A stretch of DNA of 64,000 nucleotides from CAVVYA01 sp963752345 (GTDB lineage Bacteria; Pseudomonadota; Alphaproteobacteria; SMXQ01), in the NCBI GenBank assembly GCA_963752345.1, contig CAVVYA010000015.1:682001-746000 (forward strand), written 5' to 3'. This document shows positions 1 to 9,194 of the stretch, piece after piece. Position numbers and translations under genes: made by a program. How positions within the stretch are numbered: the first letter of the stretch is position 1; the number at the start of each line of letters is the position of its first letter. The notes under the pieces were generated by a model. The model saw only the letters and a list, made by a program, of their open reading frames with translations, was not told where the DNA came from and searched no databases.

Positions 1-244
1 CGATCAGGCCGCCGGCGCCGGCGACGTTCTTCACCACGAAGGTCGATCCGGGCAGGTATTTCTGCATGAACTCGGACGTGAGGCGGCCGTAAGCGTCGGT
101 GCCGCCGCCGGGCGCGGTGGCGACGATATAGGTCACCGTCTTGCCCGAAAAACTATCGGAAGTGGAGGCCGCGATGGCGGGCAGCGTGATGAGCGCCGCC
201 AAGCATCCCGCGCTGAACGATATCCATGTCGCTTTTCCGCTCAT
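1..244 (-). CDS. Partial TctC/Bug-family periplasmic substrate-binding protein (N-terminus)
   Basis: The reverse strand from an ATG at 244 encodes about 81 residues and runs off the window edge. They comprise a signal peptide ending near AAS and then the typical opening of tripartite tricarboxylate transporter receptors: a GKTVTYIV strand, the glycine loop APGGGTDAYGRL and an NVAGAGGL turn. Family members bind carboxylates or other small organic acids in the periplasm and deliver them to TctAB-type permeases. Neither permease gene lies in the window. The gene is divergent from another TctC gene starting at 549, so the two probably share the intervening regulatory region. The C-terminal three quarters lie outside, so the ligand cannot be guessed. 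Confidence 0.85.
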   Translation of the reverse strand, partial: MSGKATWISFSAGCLAALITLPAIAASTSDSFSGKTVTYIVATAPGGGTDAYGRLTSEFMQKYLPGSTFVVKNVAGAGGLI

Positions 245-548
245 CTGACACCCCAACAGTGGTCGATACGGTCGGTAGTCCTGCATGATCCGTGCCTGGG
301 CTGGATCATACAAGCGAGATCGTGGGTCTTCTCCCAAATAATCCCGGTTGTTGCGAGTATTGGCGGCGTTGGAATGAGGCGCCATACAGGAAATTATTGT
401 TTCCGAACTTCACATTACTTTGGGTAATGCGGAATCGTTTGTTTCCACTGCGGTCGTACATTGCTGGCGGAGCAGCAACAAAATACACTTGCTGCATCGG
501 CGTATTCATAAGGCAGTTTCGGCACATCGCTGAACGAGGGGTGAGCAC
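245..548. promoter_or_regulatory. Divergent intergenic region with inverted repeat
   Basis: This 304-base stretch separates two divergent TctC genes and is more AT-rich than its flanks, especially at 390-480. It contains an inverted repeat CATTAC-N5-GTAATG at 413-429, a plausible operator for a dimeric regulator. No regulator gene sits next to it. Reading frames crossing the stretch look like shadows. Confidence 0.45.
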
Positions 549-1616
549 ATGCCACGCGTGTCGCGATCGATATCCGGCCTGATGCTGGTCAGTGCACTGG
601 TCTTCTCCAGCGGAGGGTTTGCGGAAGACGCCCGGGCGGAGGTCTCGTTTCAGGGAAAGACCGTCAGCATCATCATCAACTCGAATCCGGGTGGGGGAAC
701 GGACACCATCGCCCGGTTGGTGGGCACGGTGCTGGTCAAACACATTCCGGGAGAGCCGGACGTCACCTTCCGCAATATGCCGGCCGGCGGCGGCATTCAG
801 GCCAACAATTATTTCCATAGCCAGGTGAAGCCCGATGGCCTGACCCTGCTGACCGGCTCGAACACGCAAATCAGTCCGCCCAAGCTGCGCAACAGCGCGG
901 TCAAATACAATCCGGCGGATTACCGCTACATCGGCGGCACCGAGCGTCTCGGATCGGTCATGGTGGTGCGCGACAGCGAGCGCGCGCGCCTGAACGATCC
1001 GTCGAGTCCGCCGCTCGTGCACGGCGACATCGATGGCGAGCGGGATGGACTGCTGATGGGCTTGTGGGGCAAGGAGTTCCTCGGCTGGAATGTCCGCTTC
1101 GTGATCGGCTACGCCAGCGTTCCCGCTGTCGAGCTTGCCGCGCGGCGCGGCGAAATCGACGTCTTCGCCAACGGCACCGGCTCCACCATCATGCGGATGA
1201 ATGCCGACGGCCTCGCATCCCTCGTGCAACTGGGCACCCGCGACGACGACGACCGCATCGTGCGGCGCGCCGCATTCCGCAACGTGCCGCTGTTCGACGA
1301 ACTCATAACGCCGAAGCTGTCGGGACAGGCGCTGAAGGCCTATCGGTCGTGGCGTGGCGATCAGCTCATCGACAAGTGGATTGCCCTGCCGCCTAATACG
1401 CCGGACGACATCGTCGAGACCTATCGCACCGCCTATCAGCAGGCCACCGCCGATCCCAAGAACAAGGACGTGCTGCAGAAGGCGTTCGGGGAGGATTGGG
1501 GCTCCTACCCCGGATCGTCGGTCGACAAGATCGTCAAAGCCCTCGTCGAAACCAGCGAGGAAGACCTGGCCTATTTGATCGCGCTGAAGAAAAAGCACGG
1601 CCTGCCCGCGAATTGA
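549..1616 (+). CDS. TctC/Bug-family periplasmic substrate-binding protein
   Basis: The 355-residue protein has a signal peptide (about residues 1-30, cleavage near ARA) followed by a single TctC domain. The family marks are GKTVSIII, the ligand-loop motif NPGGGTDTIARL, RNMPAGGG and the late ARRGEIDVFANG segment equivalent to MERGEVDG in its paralogues. It should be exported and bind an organic acid in the periplasm. An ATG preceded by a purine-rich stretch (gaacgagggg) sets the start. The next gene is a second TctC paralogue 34 bases downstream, so they are probably co-transcribed. No TctA or TctB membrane gene is present. Substrate unknown. Confidence 0.88.
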   Translation: MPRVSRSISGLMLVSALVFSSGGFAEDARAEVSFQGKTVSIIINSNPGGGTDTIARLVGTVLVKHIPGEPDVTFRNMPAGGGIQANNYFHSQVKPDGLTLLTGSNTQISPPKLRNSAVKYNPADYRYIGGTERLGSVMVVRDSERARLNDPSSPPLVHGDIDGERDGLLMGLWGKEFLGWNVRFVIGYASVPAVELAARRGEIDVFANGTGSTIMRMNADGLASLVQLGTRDDDDRIVRRAAFRNVPLFDELITPKLSGQALKAYRSWRGDQLIDKWIALPPNTPDDIVETYRTAYQQATADPKNKDVLQKAFGEDWGSYPGSSVDKIVKALVETSEEDLAYLIALKKKHGLPAN

Positions 1617-1650
1617 GTGCCGACCCATAACAAGCGTAAAGGGGAATGAA

Positions 1651-2721
1651 ATGTCGACGAACGGTCGCGTGTCTTGCATCGCCCAGCGGATAACCTGTCG
1701 CCTATTGGGCGCATGGGCGGCATTGCTCGTCCTTCCCGGCGCGGCCCAGGCGCAATCCGTCGAATCCTTCTACAAGGACCGCCAGGTGCGGTTTGTGCTG
1801 TCGGCGAGCTTGAGCGGCGGCTATGGACTCTACGCGCACACCATCACGCCCTTCCTCGAGAAGCATCTCCCCGGCCGTCCCAACATCGTCGTGCAGGAAA
1901 TGCAGGGCGCGGGCGGGCTGGTGGCCGCCAACTGGCTGGCCAATGTCGCGCCGAAGGACGGCAGCGTCATCTCGATGCTCCACCGCAGCGCCGTCTCAAC
2001 GGCGCCGCTGTTCGGCGCCCAGAACATCCGCTTCGACCCGACCAAGTTCGGCTGGATCGGCAACATGAATTCCGATCTCTCGGTCTGCGTCATCTGGCAC
2101 ACCGCGCCCGCCAAGACCTTCGACGATCTGAAGACCAAGCCGTCGATCTTCGGCGGCGTCGGCGCCGGGTCCGATATCGACACCTACACCAACATGCTGA
2201 TCAATCTGTTCGACGCCAAGGCGCGTCTGGTGAGCGGCTATAAATCCAGCGACGGCATCCATCTCGCCATGGAGCGCGGCGAGGTCGAAGGGCGCTGCGG
2301 ATGGGGCGTCGCCAGCCTGCTGAGCACGAAGGCGGACTGGATCGCCGAAAAGAAGATCAACATCCTGGTGCAGATCGGCCTGCAGAAACATCCGGCGATT
2401 CCCGACGTGCCGCTGCTGATCGACCAGACCAGCGACCCGGAGATGAAGCAGGTGTTGGAGACGATCTCCGCGCCGCTCGCCATGGGACGGCCCGTTCTGA
2501 CGACTCCCGACGTGCCGCCACAGCGGCTCGCCGCGCTCCGCACCGCGTTCGATGCCGCCATGGCCGACCCCGGCTTCAAAGCCGAGGCCGCCGCCAAGAA
2601 TCTCGAATACGACCACGCGAGCGGCCAGGACATCGAAGCCATCATCAACCGGCTCTATGCCATGCCGAAACCCGTCATCGAGAAAGCCGCGCGCGCGCTC
2701 GAATCGACCAGCAAGCGCTAG
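1651..2721 (+). CDS. TctC/Bug-family periplasmic substrate-binding protein
   Basis: The 356-residue protein has a signal peptide ending near AQAQS (about residue 35) and a TctC fold: VRFVLSAS, GGYGLYAH in place of the usual PGGGTD loop, QEMQGAGGL, and MERGEVEGRCGWG. The changed ligand loop suggests a different ligand from the upstream paralogue at 549. The ATG follows a ggggaatg Shine-Dalgarno-like stretch. Together with the previous gene it forms a two-gene unit of binding proteins without a permease. Substrate unknown. Confidence 0.86.
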   Translation: MSTNGRVSCIAQRITCRLLGAWAALLVLPGAAQAQSVESFYKDRQVRFVLSASLSGGYGLYAHTITPFLEKHLPGRPNIVVQEMQGAGGLVAANWLANVAPKDGSVISMLHRSAVSTAPLFGAQNIRFDPTKFGWIGNMNSDLSVCVIWHTAPAKTFDDLKTKPSIFGGVGAGSDIDTYTNMLINLFDAKARLVSGYKSSDGIHLAMERGEVEGRCGWGVASLLSTKADWIAEKKINILVQIGLQKHPAIPDVPLLIDQTSDPEMKQVLETISAPLAMGRPVLTTPDVPPQRLAALRTAFDAAMADPGFKAEAAAKNLEYDHASGQDIEAIINRLYAMPKPVIEKAARALESTSKR

Positions 2722-3058
2722 GGTGCCGGTAGCCTGGCGAGTGATCCGCGCAAAGAGCGCAGGGGCGAGTGCTGAGCACATCTCAGCGCCTTGTCGAATT
2801 CTCACCTCTGAGATTCGCGGCAACGGAACGATCGTTTCCACCAGGGGCGTGACGGACCGCCGCGCAAGCTGCGGAAAGGCGCGCGAAATTTCAACCGCCG
2901 CCGCCGGAAACCCGTTGATTCCCGGGCCGCTCGGCGGGAACGGCGAACGTGGAGCAGCGTGGCCGTTTAGAGGTCGATGGAATGGAGGCGAGCGCCACTC
3001 GTTACTTTGACAGCGTCTTTGGTTTGGGAGCCGCTTCATCGATGAGGGGCTGGTCGTC
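2722..3058. other. Intergenic region, nothing recognised
   Basis: This 337-base stretch follows the second TctC gene. I see no convincing gene, RNA, repeat or terminator. The open frames crossing it lack family features and have no ribosome-binding site. Confidence 0.4.
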
Positions 3059-3229
3059 ATGGCGAAAGATCCCAGTGCCGGGAATGCACCGGTAACGCGC
3101 ACGCCCGAACAGAGCCGTGAGGGCGAAATTGGCAGGGACCGCTTCGTCCGCGGCCCGATGCGCTATGTGCTGATCATCTCGACGATCTTGGCCGTCGCGG
3201 GGTTGGTTGCCGCCTTCGTGCTCATCTGA
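3059..3229 (+). CDS. Small single-pass membrane protein, hypothetical
   Basis: An ATG at 3059 opens a 56-residue frame with a charged N-terminal half rich in Arg, Glu and Asp (residues 1-35). One hydrophobic segment follows at about residues 36-56 (MRYVLIISTILAVAGLV) and reaches the C-terminus. That arrangement fits a tail-anchored or single-pass inner-membrane protein. Codon use resembles neighbouring genes. Its stop lies 43 bases before the next small gene, so they may form a pair. I do not recognise a named family. Confidence 0.5.
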   Translation: MAKDPSAGNAPVTRTPEQSREGEIGRDRFVRGPMRYVLIISTILAVAGLVAAFVLI

Positions 3230-3272
3230 CCACCGATGGTCGTGGCGCGGCGAGGCAAGGAGGACACCGCCA

Positions 3273-3461
3273 ATGGTCACCCGTGAAGACTGTCTTCTCA
3301 AGGCCGAGGACTGCGAACGCCTAGCCGGAGAATCGGATACCGAGGCGACCCGCGCGGCATTCCTCGCCGAGGCGCAGAAGTGGCGCGCATTGGCGGCCAA
3401 GTCAGATGTGGAACGGGCCCACGTGGACACGCCTGACCAAGCCCTGAAAGGCCTGGGATGA
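3273..3461 (+). CDS. Small hypothetical protein (MTRED-CLLKAEDCERLA type)
   Basis: An ATG at 3273, preceded by a good Shine-Dalgarno sequence (caaggagg), encodes 62 residues. They are predicted mostly alpha-helical, with a CLLKAEDCERLAGES start and an AEAQKWRALA second helix. Short proteins of this pattern are common conserved hypotheticals in Hyphomicrobiales, from memory and without a search. An upstream in-frame start at 3207 has no ribosome-binding site and overlaps the previous gene. Function unknown. Confidence 0.55.
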   Translation: MVTREDCLLKAEDCERLAGESDTEATRAAFLAEAQKWRALAAKSDVERAHVDTPDQALKGLG

Positions 3462-3628
3462 AGCTGCAGATGGGCAGGCAACCGGCGAGGCGCGAACATT
3501 CTTGGCAAAAGCTTCGATGCGCCGCTTTCTGCTCGGCCATGCACTGAGGCGCCAACCCGTTGAAACCGCGATGGTGCGGTCGAGAAATACATTTTACATC
3601 GGCTGACAAGGCCGGGGCGTTGCGCCGC

Positions 3629-4522
3629 CTAGGCGCGTTCTTGCCTCGTCAGCTGATCCAGCAGGCCTCGCAGAAGAACGGATTGCGCATTTTCCTTTCG
3701 GTAGACGATCGAGAAATCGACTTTGCCAAATTGCGCGCTGACATCGATGTAGTGAAGGGCTGCCGATGGGCTATCGCTGACGCATAGCGAATGAACGAGC
3801 CCAACGCCCACGTCGTTTTCCGCGAAATCCCGCGCCGTCTGACAACTTCCCACCTCGATCACGTCGCGATTTTTTATCCCCGCCTTCGCGAAGACGCGGT
3901 CGATGATTTTTCGCGTGGATGATTGATCCGGCGGGAGAACCAACCTATAGCGCGCTATGTCGTCGAGCTTGAGCGGCTGGCGGCGGAAGAGGGGGTGATC
4001 GCGCGTGCAGACAAGGGACAGGGCGCTTTGGGTCACGACCTCCTTTTCGAGCGTCTCCGGCAGGTTCGGGAAATAGCCGATTCCGACATCGATATCGCCG
4101 CTGCCGACCAGCCGGAGCGTCTGCACGGCGTTATAGACATGGTGCCGCAGTTGAACGCCAGGGTAGCGCTTGATGAAGTTGCTGATTCTGGGCGTGAAGT
4201 ACCAGACGATATCGCTGCTTGTCGAAAGCGATAGGCGCCCGCTGAACACGTTCTTCGGCACGAGATTCGCCAATGTCTCCTCGATGTGATCGAAGATGCC
4301 TGCCGCTTCGCGCAGGAAATTCTCGCCGGCGCGGGTGAGGACCAGACCGCTCGGCGAGCGCTGAAAAAGCTCGACGCCGAGTTCCTGCTCGAGACGGCGG
4401 ATCTGAAACGACACGGCCGGGACGCTGAGATGGAGGCGCGCGGCCGCCACCCGCAGACCGCCATGCTTCGCAGTCAGTTGAAAGGCCTTCAGTTTCTTGA
4501 GGTCGAGGCTTTCCGGCAGCAT
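3629..4522 (-). CDS. LysR-family transcriptional regulator
   Basis: The 297-residue product has a winged helix-turn-helix at residues 1-62 (FQLTAKHGGLRVAAARLHL with LSVPAVSFQIRRLEQELG) and a LysR effector-binding domain from about residue 87 to the end. I chose ATG 4522 over TTG 4537. Neither start has a strong ribosome-binding site. The gene is divergent from the aromatic catabolic run starting at 4637 and is separated from it by an AT-rich spacer. That is the classic layout for a LysR regulator that controls its own gene and the divergent catabolic operon in response to a pathway intermediate. The effector is unknown. Confidence 0.88.
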   Translation of the reverse strand: MLPESLDLKKLKAFQLTAKHGGLRVAAARLHLSVPAVSFQIRRLEQELGVELFQRSPSGLVLTRAGENFLREAAGIFDHIEETLANLVPKNVFSGRLSLSTSSDIVWYFTPRISNFIKRYPGVQLRHHVYNAVQTLRLVGSGDIDVGIGYFPNLPETLEKEVVTQSALSLVCTRDHPLFRRQPLKLDDIARYRLVLPPDQSSTRKIIDRVFAKAGIKNRDVIEVGSCQTARDFAENDVGVGLVHSLCVSDSPSAALHYIDVSAQFGKVDFSIVYRKENAQSVLLRGLLDQLTRQERA

Positions 4523-4636
4523 GGGCCGACCATACAAAAATTTTTAACAAGCGATATTAAACCTCTTAAATTTACATCAACAACGATTTTTAATAGCATG
4601 CGGAATAAGGCGTTAAAGCCGCAGGGAAGCTTGAGA
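4523..4636. promoter_or_regulatory. AT-rich divergent promoter region between LysR and catabolic run
   Basis: The spacer is strikingly AT-rich compared with both flanking genes, with runs of A and T at 4535-4600 including AAAAATTTTT near 4536-4545. LysR regulators usually bind T-N11-A motifs in such divergent spacers. I can see several candidate half-sites but cannot choose one. Confidence 0.5.
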
Positions 4637-5742
4637 ATGACCGCAGAACAGCAGATGGACGCGTTTTATCGCGACCTCGCGCGGCAAGAATATGGACGCG
4701 CTGTGGCGCGGGCGGCCGCCCGCGCGGCCCAACAGTGGCATCACGGCGCCCTATCCGCCGTGTCACTGGGCGTGGTCCGACATTCGGCCCTTCATGGACC
4801 GCGCCAGCCGCCTGGTCGCGACCGGTCCCGATGCCGAGCGGCGTGTCGTCCAACTGATCAATCCGGCGCTGGTCGATCTGCGCTCCGCGTCGCATACGCT
4901 CACCGCGAACGTGCAGATGGTGCTGCCCGGCGAGATCGCGCCGTCGCACCGCCATACCGCGGGCGCGATCCGCTTCATCATCGAGGGCGCCGCCGCCGTG
5001 ACCATCGTCAATGGCGAACCGGTGGAAATGAGGCCGGGCGACCTGGTGCTGACCCCCGGCGGCTACTGGCATGGCCACGTCAACGAATCCGATGGGCCGA
5101 TGCTGTGGATGGATACGCTCGACCGGCCGATGGTCAACGCGCTGCGCCAGATGCACCAGGAGCCTTACGAAACCAAGCTCCAGGCGCGGACCAACGGCGA
5201 TGGGCCACTCGGCTGTCCGCTATGGCGCGGGCGGCCTGCGCGCGGTCGGTGCCAAGGCGCATCCGATCTCGCCCCTGTTCCTCTATCCCTGGTCGGAAAC
5301 GGAAGAGGCGCTGCATCGCCTGGCGGAGACGAGCGACGATCCGTTCGACGACATCGCCTTCGACTATGTCAATCCGACCACCGGCGGACCGGTCATGCCG
5401 ACCATCGGCTGCCGCATCCAGATGATCCGCGCGGGTGTGCAGACCAGGGCGCACCGCCATTCGGCCGTCTCGGTCCACCACGTGTTCCGCGGCAGCGGCT
5501 CGACCGTGATCGACGGCGTCAAGATGGACTGGAAGCAGGGCGACTTCTTCGTCGTGCCGCCGTACGCCTGGCACGAACACCAGAACCGCACGGCCGAGAA
5601 CGCGGTGCTGTTCTCGACCACGGACATACCGGTGCTCGAGGCGCTACATCTGCTGGCGGAAGAGGCCTATCCCGAGAACGGCGGCCATCAGACGGTGACG
5701 GGGGCATACGCCGAGCGCCAAGCCGCGCTCCAGGCGGGCTGA
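4637..5742 (+). pseudogene. Gentisate 1,2-dioxygenase-like bicupin, two apparent frameshifts
   Basis: The product resembles the gentisate dioxygenase family: iron(II)-dependent cupin proteins that cleave the ring of hydroxylated aromatic acids. The N-terminal cupin shows PSHRHTAGAIRFIIEG and GGYWHGH. The C-terminal cupin shows RAHRHSAVSVHHVF and PPYAWHEHQN. The frame is broken twice. One extra base lies near 4686-4688, after residues LARQ. One extra G lies in the GGG at 5202-5204. Removing both gives one 367-residue protein of normal family length. It begins the run transcribed away from the LysR gene. Both halves are well preserved, so assembly error is as likely as a true pseudogene. The actual ring-cleavage substrate is not shown by the sequence. 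Confidence 0.8.
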
Positions 5743-5797
5743 CAGGGGCGAGGCGAGAGCGCGAAACGTTGAGTCGCAGAAAGAAAAAGGACACGGG

Positions 5798-7036
5798 ATG
5801 CTGAACGAGACGATGACCACGGCAAAAGTGCCCGCGAGGACCCTCGGCTTCGGCATCGCCGGCCTCGGGGTCGCCAGTACCTTGCTGCTGCCCGGTGTCG
5901 AGAAGTTCGACAAGGCGCGCATCCTGGCCGCCGCCGATCCGCGCGACAGCGCGCGCGATGCGTTCGAAAAAAAATATGATGGCAGCCACGCCTACCGCAG
6001 CGTCGAAGAACTGTGCGCCGACCCCGCGGTGGACGTGGTCTGGATCGCGACACCCAACCAGTTTCATTGCGATCATACGATCATGGCTGCCGAGGCCGGC
6101 AAGCACATCATCTGCACCAAGCCGATGGCCCTTTCGGTCGAGGAATGCGAGCGCATGTGCGACGCGGCCGAGCGTAACGGAGTCCAAATGGTCTGCGGCC
6201 AGACCTTCAGCATGAGCCCCGACGTGCAGGCCTTGTGGATGGCGGCGAAATCGGGCGAGCTCGGGCGGCTGATCGCCATCAACACCTGGCTTTCGACCGA
6301 CTGGCTGCTCAAGCCCCGCGCGCCCGAGGAACTGGATGAGTCACTGGGCGGTGGCGTGGTCTATCGGCATGCGCCGCACCTCATCGACACGGTGCGGCTG
6401 CTCGGCGGCGGCATGGTGAAGAGCGTGCGCGCCAGCGTCGGCCGCTGGATGAAGGAACGGCCGGCGCCGGGCAATTTCTCGGCCTACCTGGAGTTCGAGG
6501 ATGGCACCCCGGCGACGATCGCCTACAACGGCTACGGCTATTTCGACACGTCCGAGCTGACCTGGGGCATCGGCAACCGGATGTATTCCGACGACGAACG
6601 CGTGCGGGTGCGCGCCGCGCTGCGCCGCGGCGAGATTACCGACTCGGCCAAGGAAGGCATGCGCTTCGGCGCGGGCAGCAGCGACGCCACCAGCACCGGC
6701 TCCGGCCATGCCAAGGCGGCGTCCGCCGGCACGCGTGCCCACATCGGCTGGTTCGGCATCACCGTCGCCAGCTTCGAGCGCGGCGACATCCGCCAGTCGC
6801 CCAATGGTATCTATGTCTATAGCGACGCTGGGCGGCGCGAGGTGCCGGTCCATGGTGGCCGGGGCACGGGCATGCTGGAGATGAAGGAAATGTACGAGGC
6901 GGTGGTCGAGGGCAAGCCGATCGGCCACGACGGCCGCTGGGCAACCGCAACGACGGAAGTCTGCAAGGCCATCCTCGATTCGGGGCGCGAGCGGCGCGAG
7001 GTGGAATTGACCCGCCAGTGCCGCTTCGCCCATTAG
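5798..7036 (+). CDS. Gfo/Idh/MocA-family NAD(P)-dependent oxidoreductase, dihydrodiol dehydrogenase-like
   Basis: The 412-residue protein has an N-terminal Rossmann fold with a glycine-rich loop at residues 17-27 (GFGIAGLGVAS). The family Lys lies in CTKPMA at residues 106-111, and a C-terminal Gfo/Idh/MocA domain follows. The closest characterised type I recognise is the Pht4-like 4,5-dihydro-4,5-dihydroxyphthalate dehydrogenase, which rearomatises a Rieske dioxygenase product. The neighbouring Rieske oxygenase gene fits that role. The ATG follows an AAGGACACGGG stretch. A sugar or inositol dehydrogenase is possible on fold alone, but context favours an aromatic cis-dihydrodiol. Confidence 0.82.
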   Translation: MLNETMTTAKVPARTLGFGIAGLGVASTLLLPGVEKFDKARILAAADPRDSARDAFEKKYDGSHAYRSVEELCADPAVDVVWIATPNQFHCDHTIMAAEAGKHIICTKPMALSVEECERMCDAAERNGVQMVCGQTFSMSPDVQALWMAAKSGELGRLIAINTWLSTDWLLKPRAPEELDESLGGGVVYRHAPHLIDTVRLLGGGMVKSVRASVGRWMKERPAPGNFSAYLEFEDGTPATIAYNGYGYFDTSELTWGIGNRMYSDDERVRVRAALRRGEITDSAKEGMRFGAGSSDATSTGSGHAKAASAGTRAHIGWFGITVASFERGDIRQSPNGIYVYSDAGRREVPVHGGRGTGMLEMKEMYEAVVEGKPIGHDGRWATATTEVCKAILDSGRERREVELTRQCRFAH

Positions 7037-7046
7037 GACTGCGACC

Positions 7047-7814
7047 ATGGCAACGGAGTCTCCGCCCAAACTCGACATCGAAGCCCTCGCCAAGCTGGCG
7101 GCGGAGCTGACGCTCGGCTGCCGGATCCTGGCCGAGCAGGAGATCATCGACGCCTACGGCCAAATATCGGTGCGCGTCCCGGGGGGCGACGGCCTGTTCA
7201 TGATCAACCGCGGCATCAGCCCGGCCCTGGTCGAACCCAACGATTTCATCGTCTGCGACGCCGCGGGCAAGATCGTCCACGGCACCGGCCATGTGAATTC
7301 CGAATGGCCGATCCACGCCTGCATCTACCGCGCGCGGCCCGATGTCGCCAGCGTGCTGCATTCCCACAGCCGGCTGTCGCGCATCTTCAGCCTGTCGCGC
7401 CACAAGCTGCGTGGCCTGCTTACCAGCAGCAGCCCGGAATGGCAGGAGGGGCTGCCGCTCTATCGCGAAGCCGGGCTCATTACCTCGCTCGAGCGCGGCA
7501 CCAGGCTCGCCGGCGTGCTGGGCGACAAATCCGCCGCCCTGCTGCGCGGCCACGGCGACGTGATCGCCACCAACGGCATCAAGCGCACCGTCATGAAGGC
7601 GATCACGCTCAAGCAGAACGCCGACGTGCTGCATGAATTGATCTCGCATGGCGGCGAGATCGAGCTGTGGTCCAAGGAGGAGCTTGCCACCTGGGCCGAT
7701 ACGCAGGTCAAAGGGTTGTCCGCGGAGAATGTGGCCGCTCTGGCGGCGCGCGCCTGGGACTACTACGCGGCGCGGGTCGACGGTCGTCTGGCGCGGCTGC
7801 TCAACCGGATCTGA
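7047..7814 (+). CDS. Class II aldolase/adducin-family protein, aromatic decarboxylase-like
   Basis: The 255-residue protein spans one class II aldolase domain. Zinc ligands are visible as the HSH pair at residues 105 and 107 and His169 in RGHGD. The acidic residue Glu86 lies in NSEWPIH. The family includes fuculose-phosphate aldolase and also the 3,4-dihydroxyphthalate decarboxylases (PhtC/PehC type) of phthalate catabolism. The position directly after a dihydrodiol dehydrogenase-like gene (10-base gap) and before a Rieske oxygenase supports a decarboxylase acting on a dihydroxylated aromatic acid. That assignment is inference. Confidence 0.82.
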   Translation: MATESPPKLDIEALAKLAAELTLGCRILAEQEIIDAYGQISVRVPGGDGLFMINRGISPALVEPNDFIVCDAAGKIVHGTGHVNSEWPIHACIYRARPDVASVLHSHSRLSRIFSLSRHKLRGLLTSSSPEWQEGLPLYREAGLITSLERGTRLAGVLGDKSAALLRGHGDVIATNGIKRTVMKAITLKQNADVLHELISHGGEIELWSKEELATWADTQVKGLSAENVAALAARAWDYYAARVDGRLARLLNRI

Positions 7815-7860
7815 CCACGGTGCGACGAGCTTAGATCGAGTTTGCGGAGAGGAGAGAGAC

Positions 7861-9070
7861 ATGCAACAGGACATCAATGACAGGCTCACCCAGGTCGGCC
7901 CGGGAACGCCGATGGGCAATCTCCTGCGCCGCTATTGGCAGCCGGTCGGCGTCGCCATCGAGTTCGAGGCCGAGCCGGTCCAGAAGGTTCGCATCTTCGG
8001 CGAAAACCTGACGCTGTTCCGCAAGGAAGGCGGCGGTTTCGGCCTGGTCGGCGAGCGCTGCCCACACCGCTGCCTATCCATGGAATTCGGCATTCCCGAA
8101 GCCCGCGGCTTGCGCTGCGCCTATCATGGCTGGCTGTTCGACGAGACCGGCCGCTGCCTGGAGCAGCCGTTCGAGGACCGCATGGCCGCGGACTCGACCT
8201 ACAAGGACAAGACGCCGATCAAGGCCTATCCGGTGCAGGAACTGGGCGGCCTGGTGTTCGCCTATCTCGGCCCGGCGCCGGCGCCCCTGCTGCCGCGCTG
8301 GGATCTGCTGGTGCGCGACGACATCGACCGCATCGTCCAGATCCACAAACTGCCGTGCAACTGGCTGCAATGCATGGACAACGCCGCCGATCCCGGTGCA
8401 TTTCGAATATCTCCACGCCGAGCTCGGCAACTACACTTTGCGCAAGATGGGCAAGCCGCCCGCGATGGTGCGCGCCGATCATGTGAAGATCGAGTTCGAC
8501 GTCTTCAAATACGGCATCATGAAGCGCCGCCTGCTGGAAGGCGAGCCGGAGACGTCCGACGACTGGACGACCGGCCATCCGCTCCTGTTCCCCAATATCC
8601 TGGCGGTCGGCGGCAGCGAGAGTCCGTCCCTGTCGCTGCAGTTCCGCGTGCCGATCGATGACGTCAACACGATCCAGTTCGCCTACCGTGTGGCCGCGCG
8701 CAAGCCAGGCGCCGCGCCCCAGCCGCTGCGCGTCAAGCACACCGAGCTGTTTGACGAAAAGGGCCGGATCATCGCCGACAACGTGCCGACTCAGGACATG
8801 GTGGCGTGGGTCGGGCAGGGCCCGATCTCCGACCGCACCAGCGAGCATCTCGGGCGTAGCGACAAGGGCGTCGTGCTGTTCCACAACCTGCTGCTGGAGA
8901 GCCTGGAGAAGATCGAGCGCGGCGAGGACCCGATGGGCATCATCCGCGACCCGAGCGACAACGAGCCGATGATCGACATCCGCCGCGAGGGCAAGGCCCT
9001 GAAGCCGTTCCAATCGAAATACAACACGATCTTCGACTGGATGAAGGCGGAGCCGGTTGCCGGTGAGTAG
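7861..9070 (+). pseudogene. Rieske non-heme iron oxygenase alpha subunit, phthalate 4,5-dioxygenase-like, one frameshift
   Basis: A Rieske [2Fe-2S] domain is clear, with ligands Cys67, His69, Cys86 and His89 (CPHR, CAYHGW). The mononuclear iron motif follows as D-P-V-H-F-E-Y-L-H at about residues 177-185, then a full catalytic domain ending at 9070. The overall type resembles phthalate 4,5-dioxygenase oxygenase components (Pht3/OphA2). The frame is interrupted by one extra G in CCCGG at 8395-8396, exactly inside the iron-ligand motif. Without it the product is a normal 402 residues. No reductase gene is nearby, so an electron donor must come from elsewhere. Probably an assembly indel, but if real the enzyme would be inactive. 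Confidence 0.82.
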
Positions 9071-9194
9071 GACGAGCCGGTAACATCGATGAAAACAACG
9101 CCGGCGACATACGGCGCCGACGGCATGTAGAGTAGCAGTCAACAAGAATAGTAAGCACCCGATAATCAATGCCGGACGTCTTCGGGAGGCACCC

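Noticed and set aside
306..1679. Long reverse-strand open frame (457 codons) opposite the TctC genes
   Set aside because: It is antisense to a well-supported TctC gene, has no ribosome-binding site and no family features. High GC makes long shadow frames common here.
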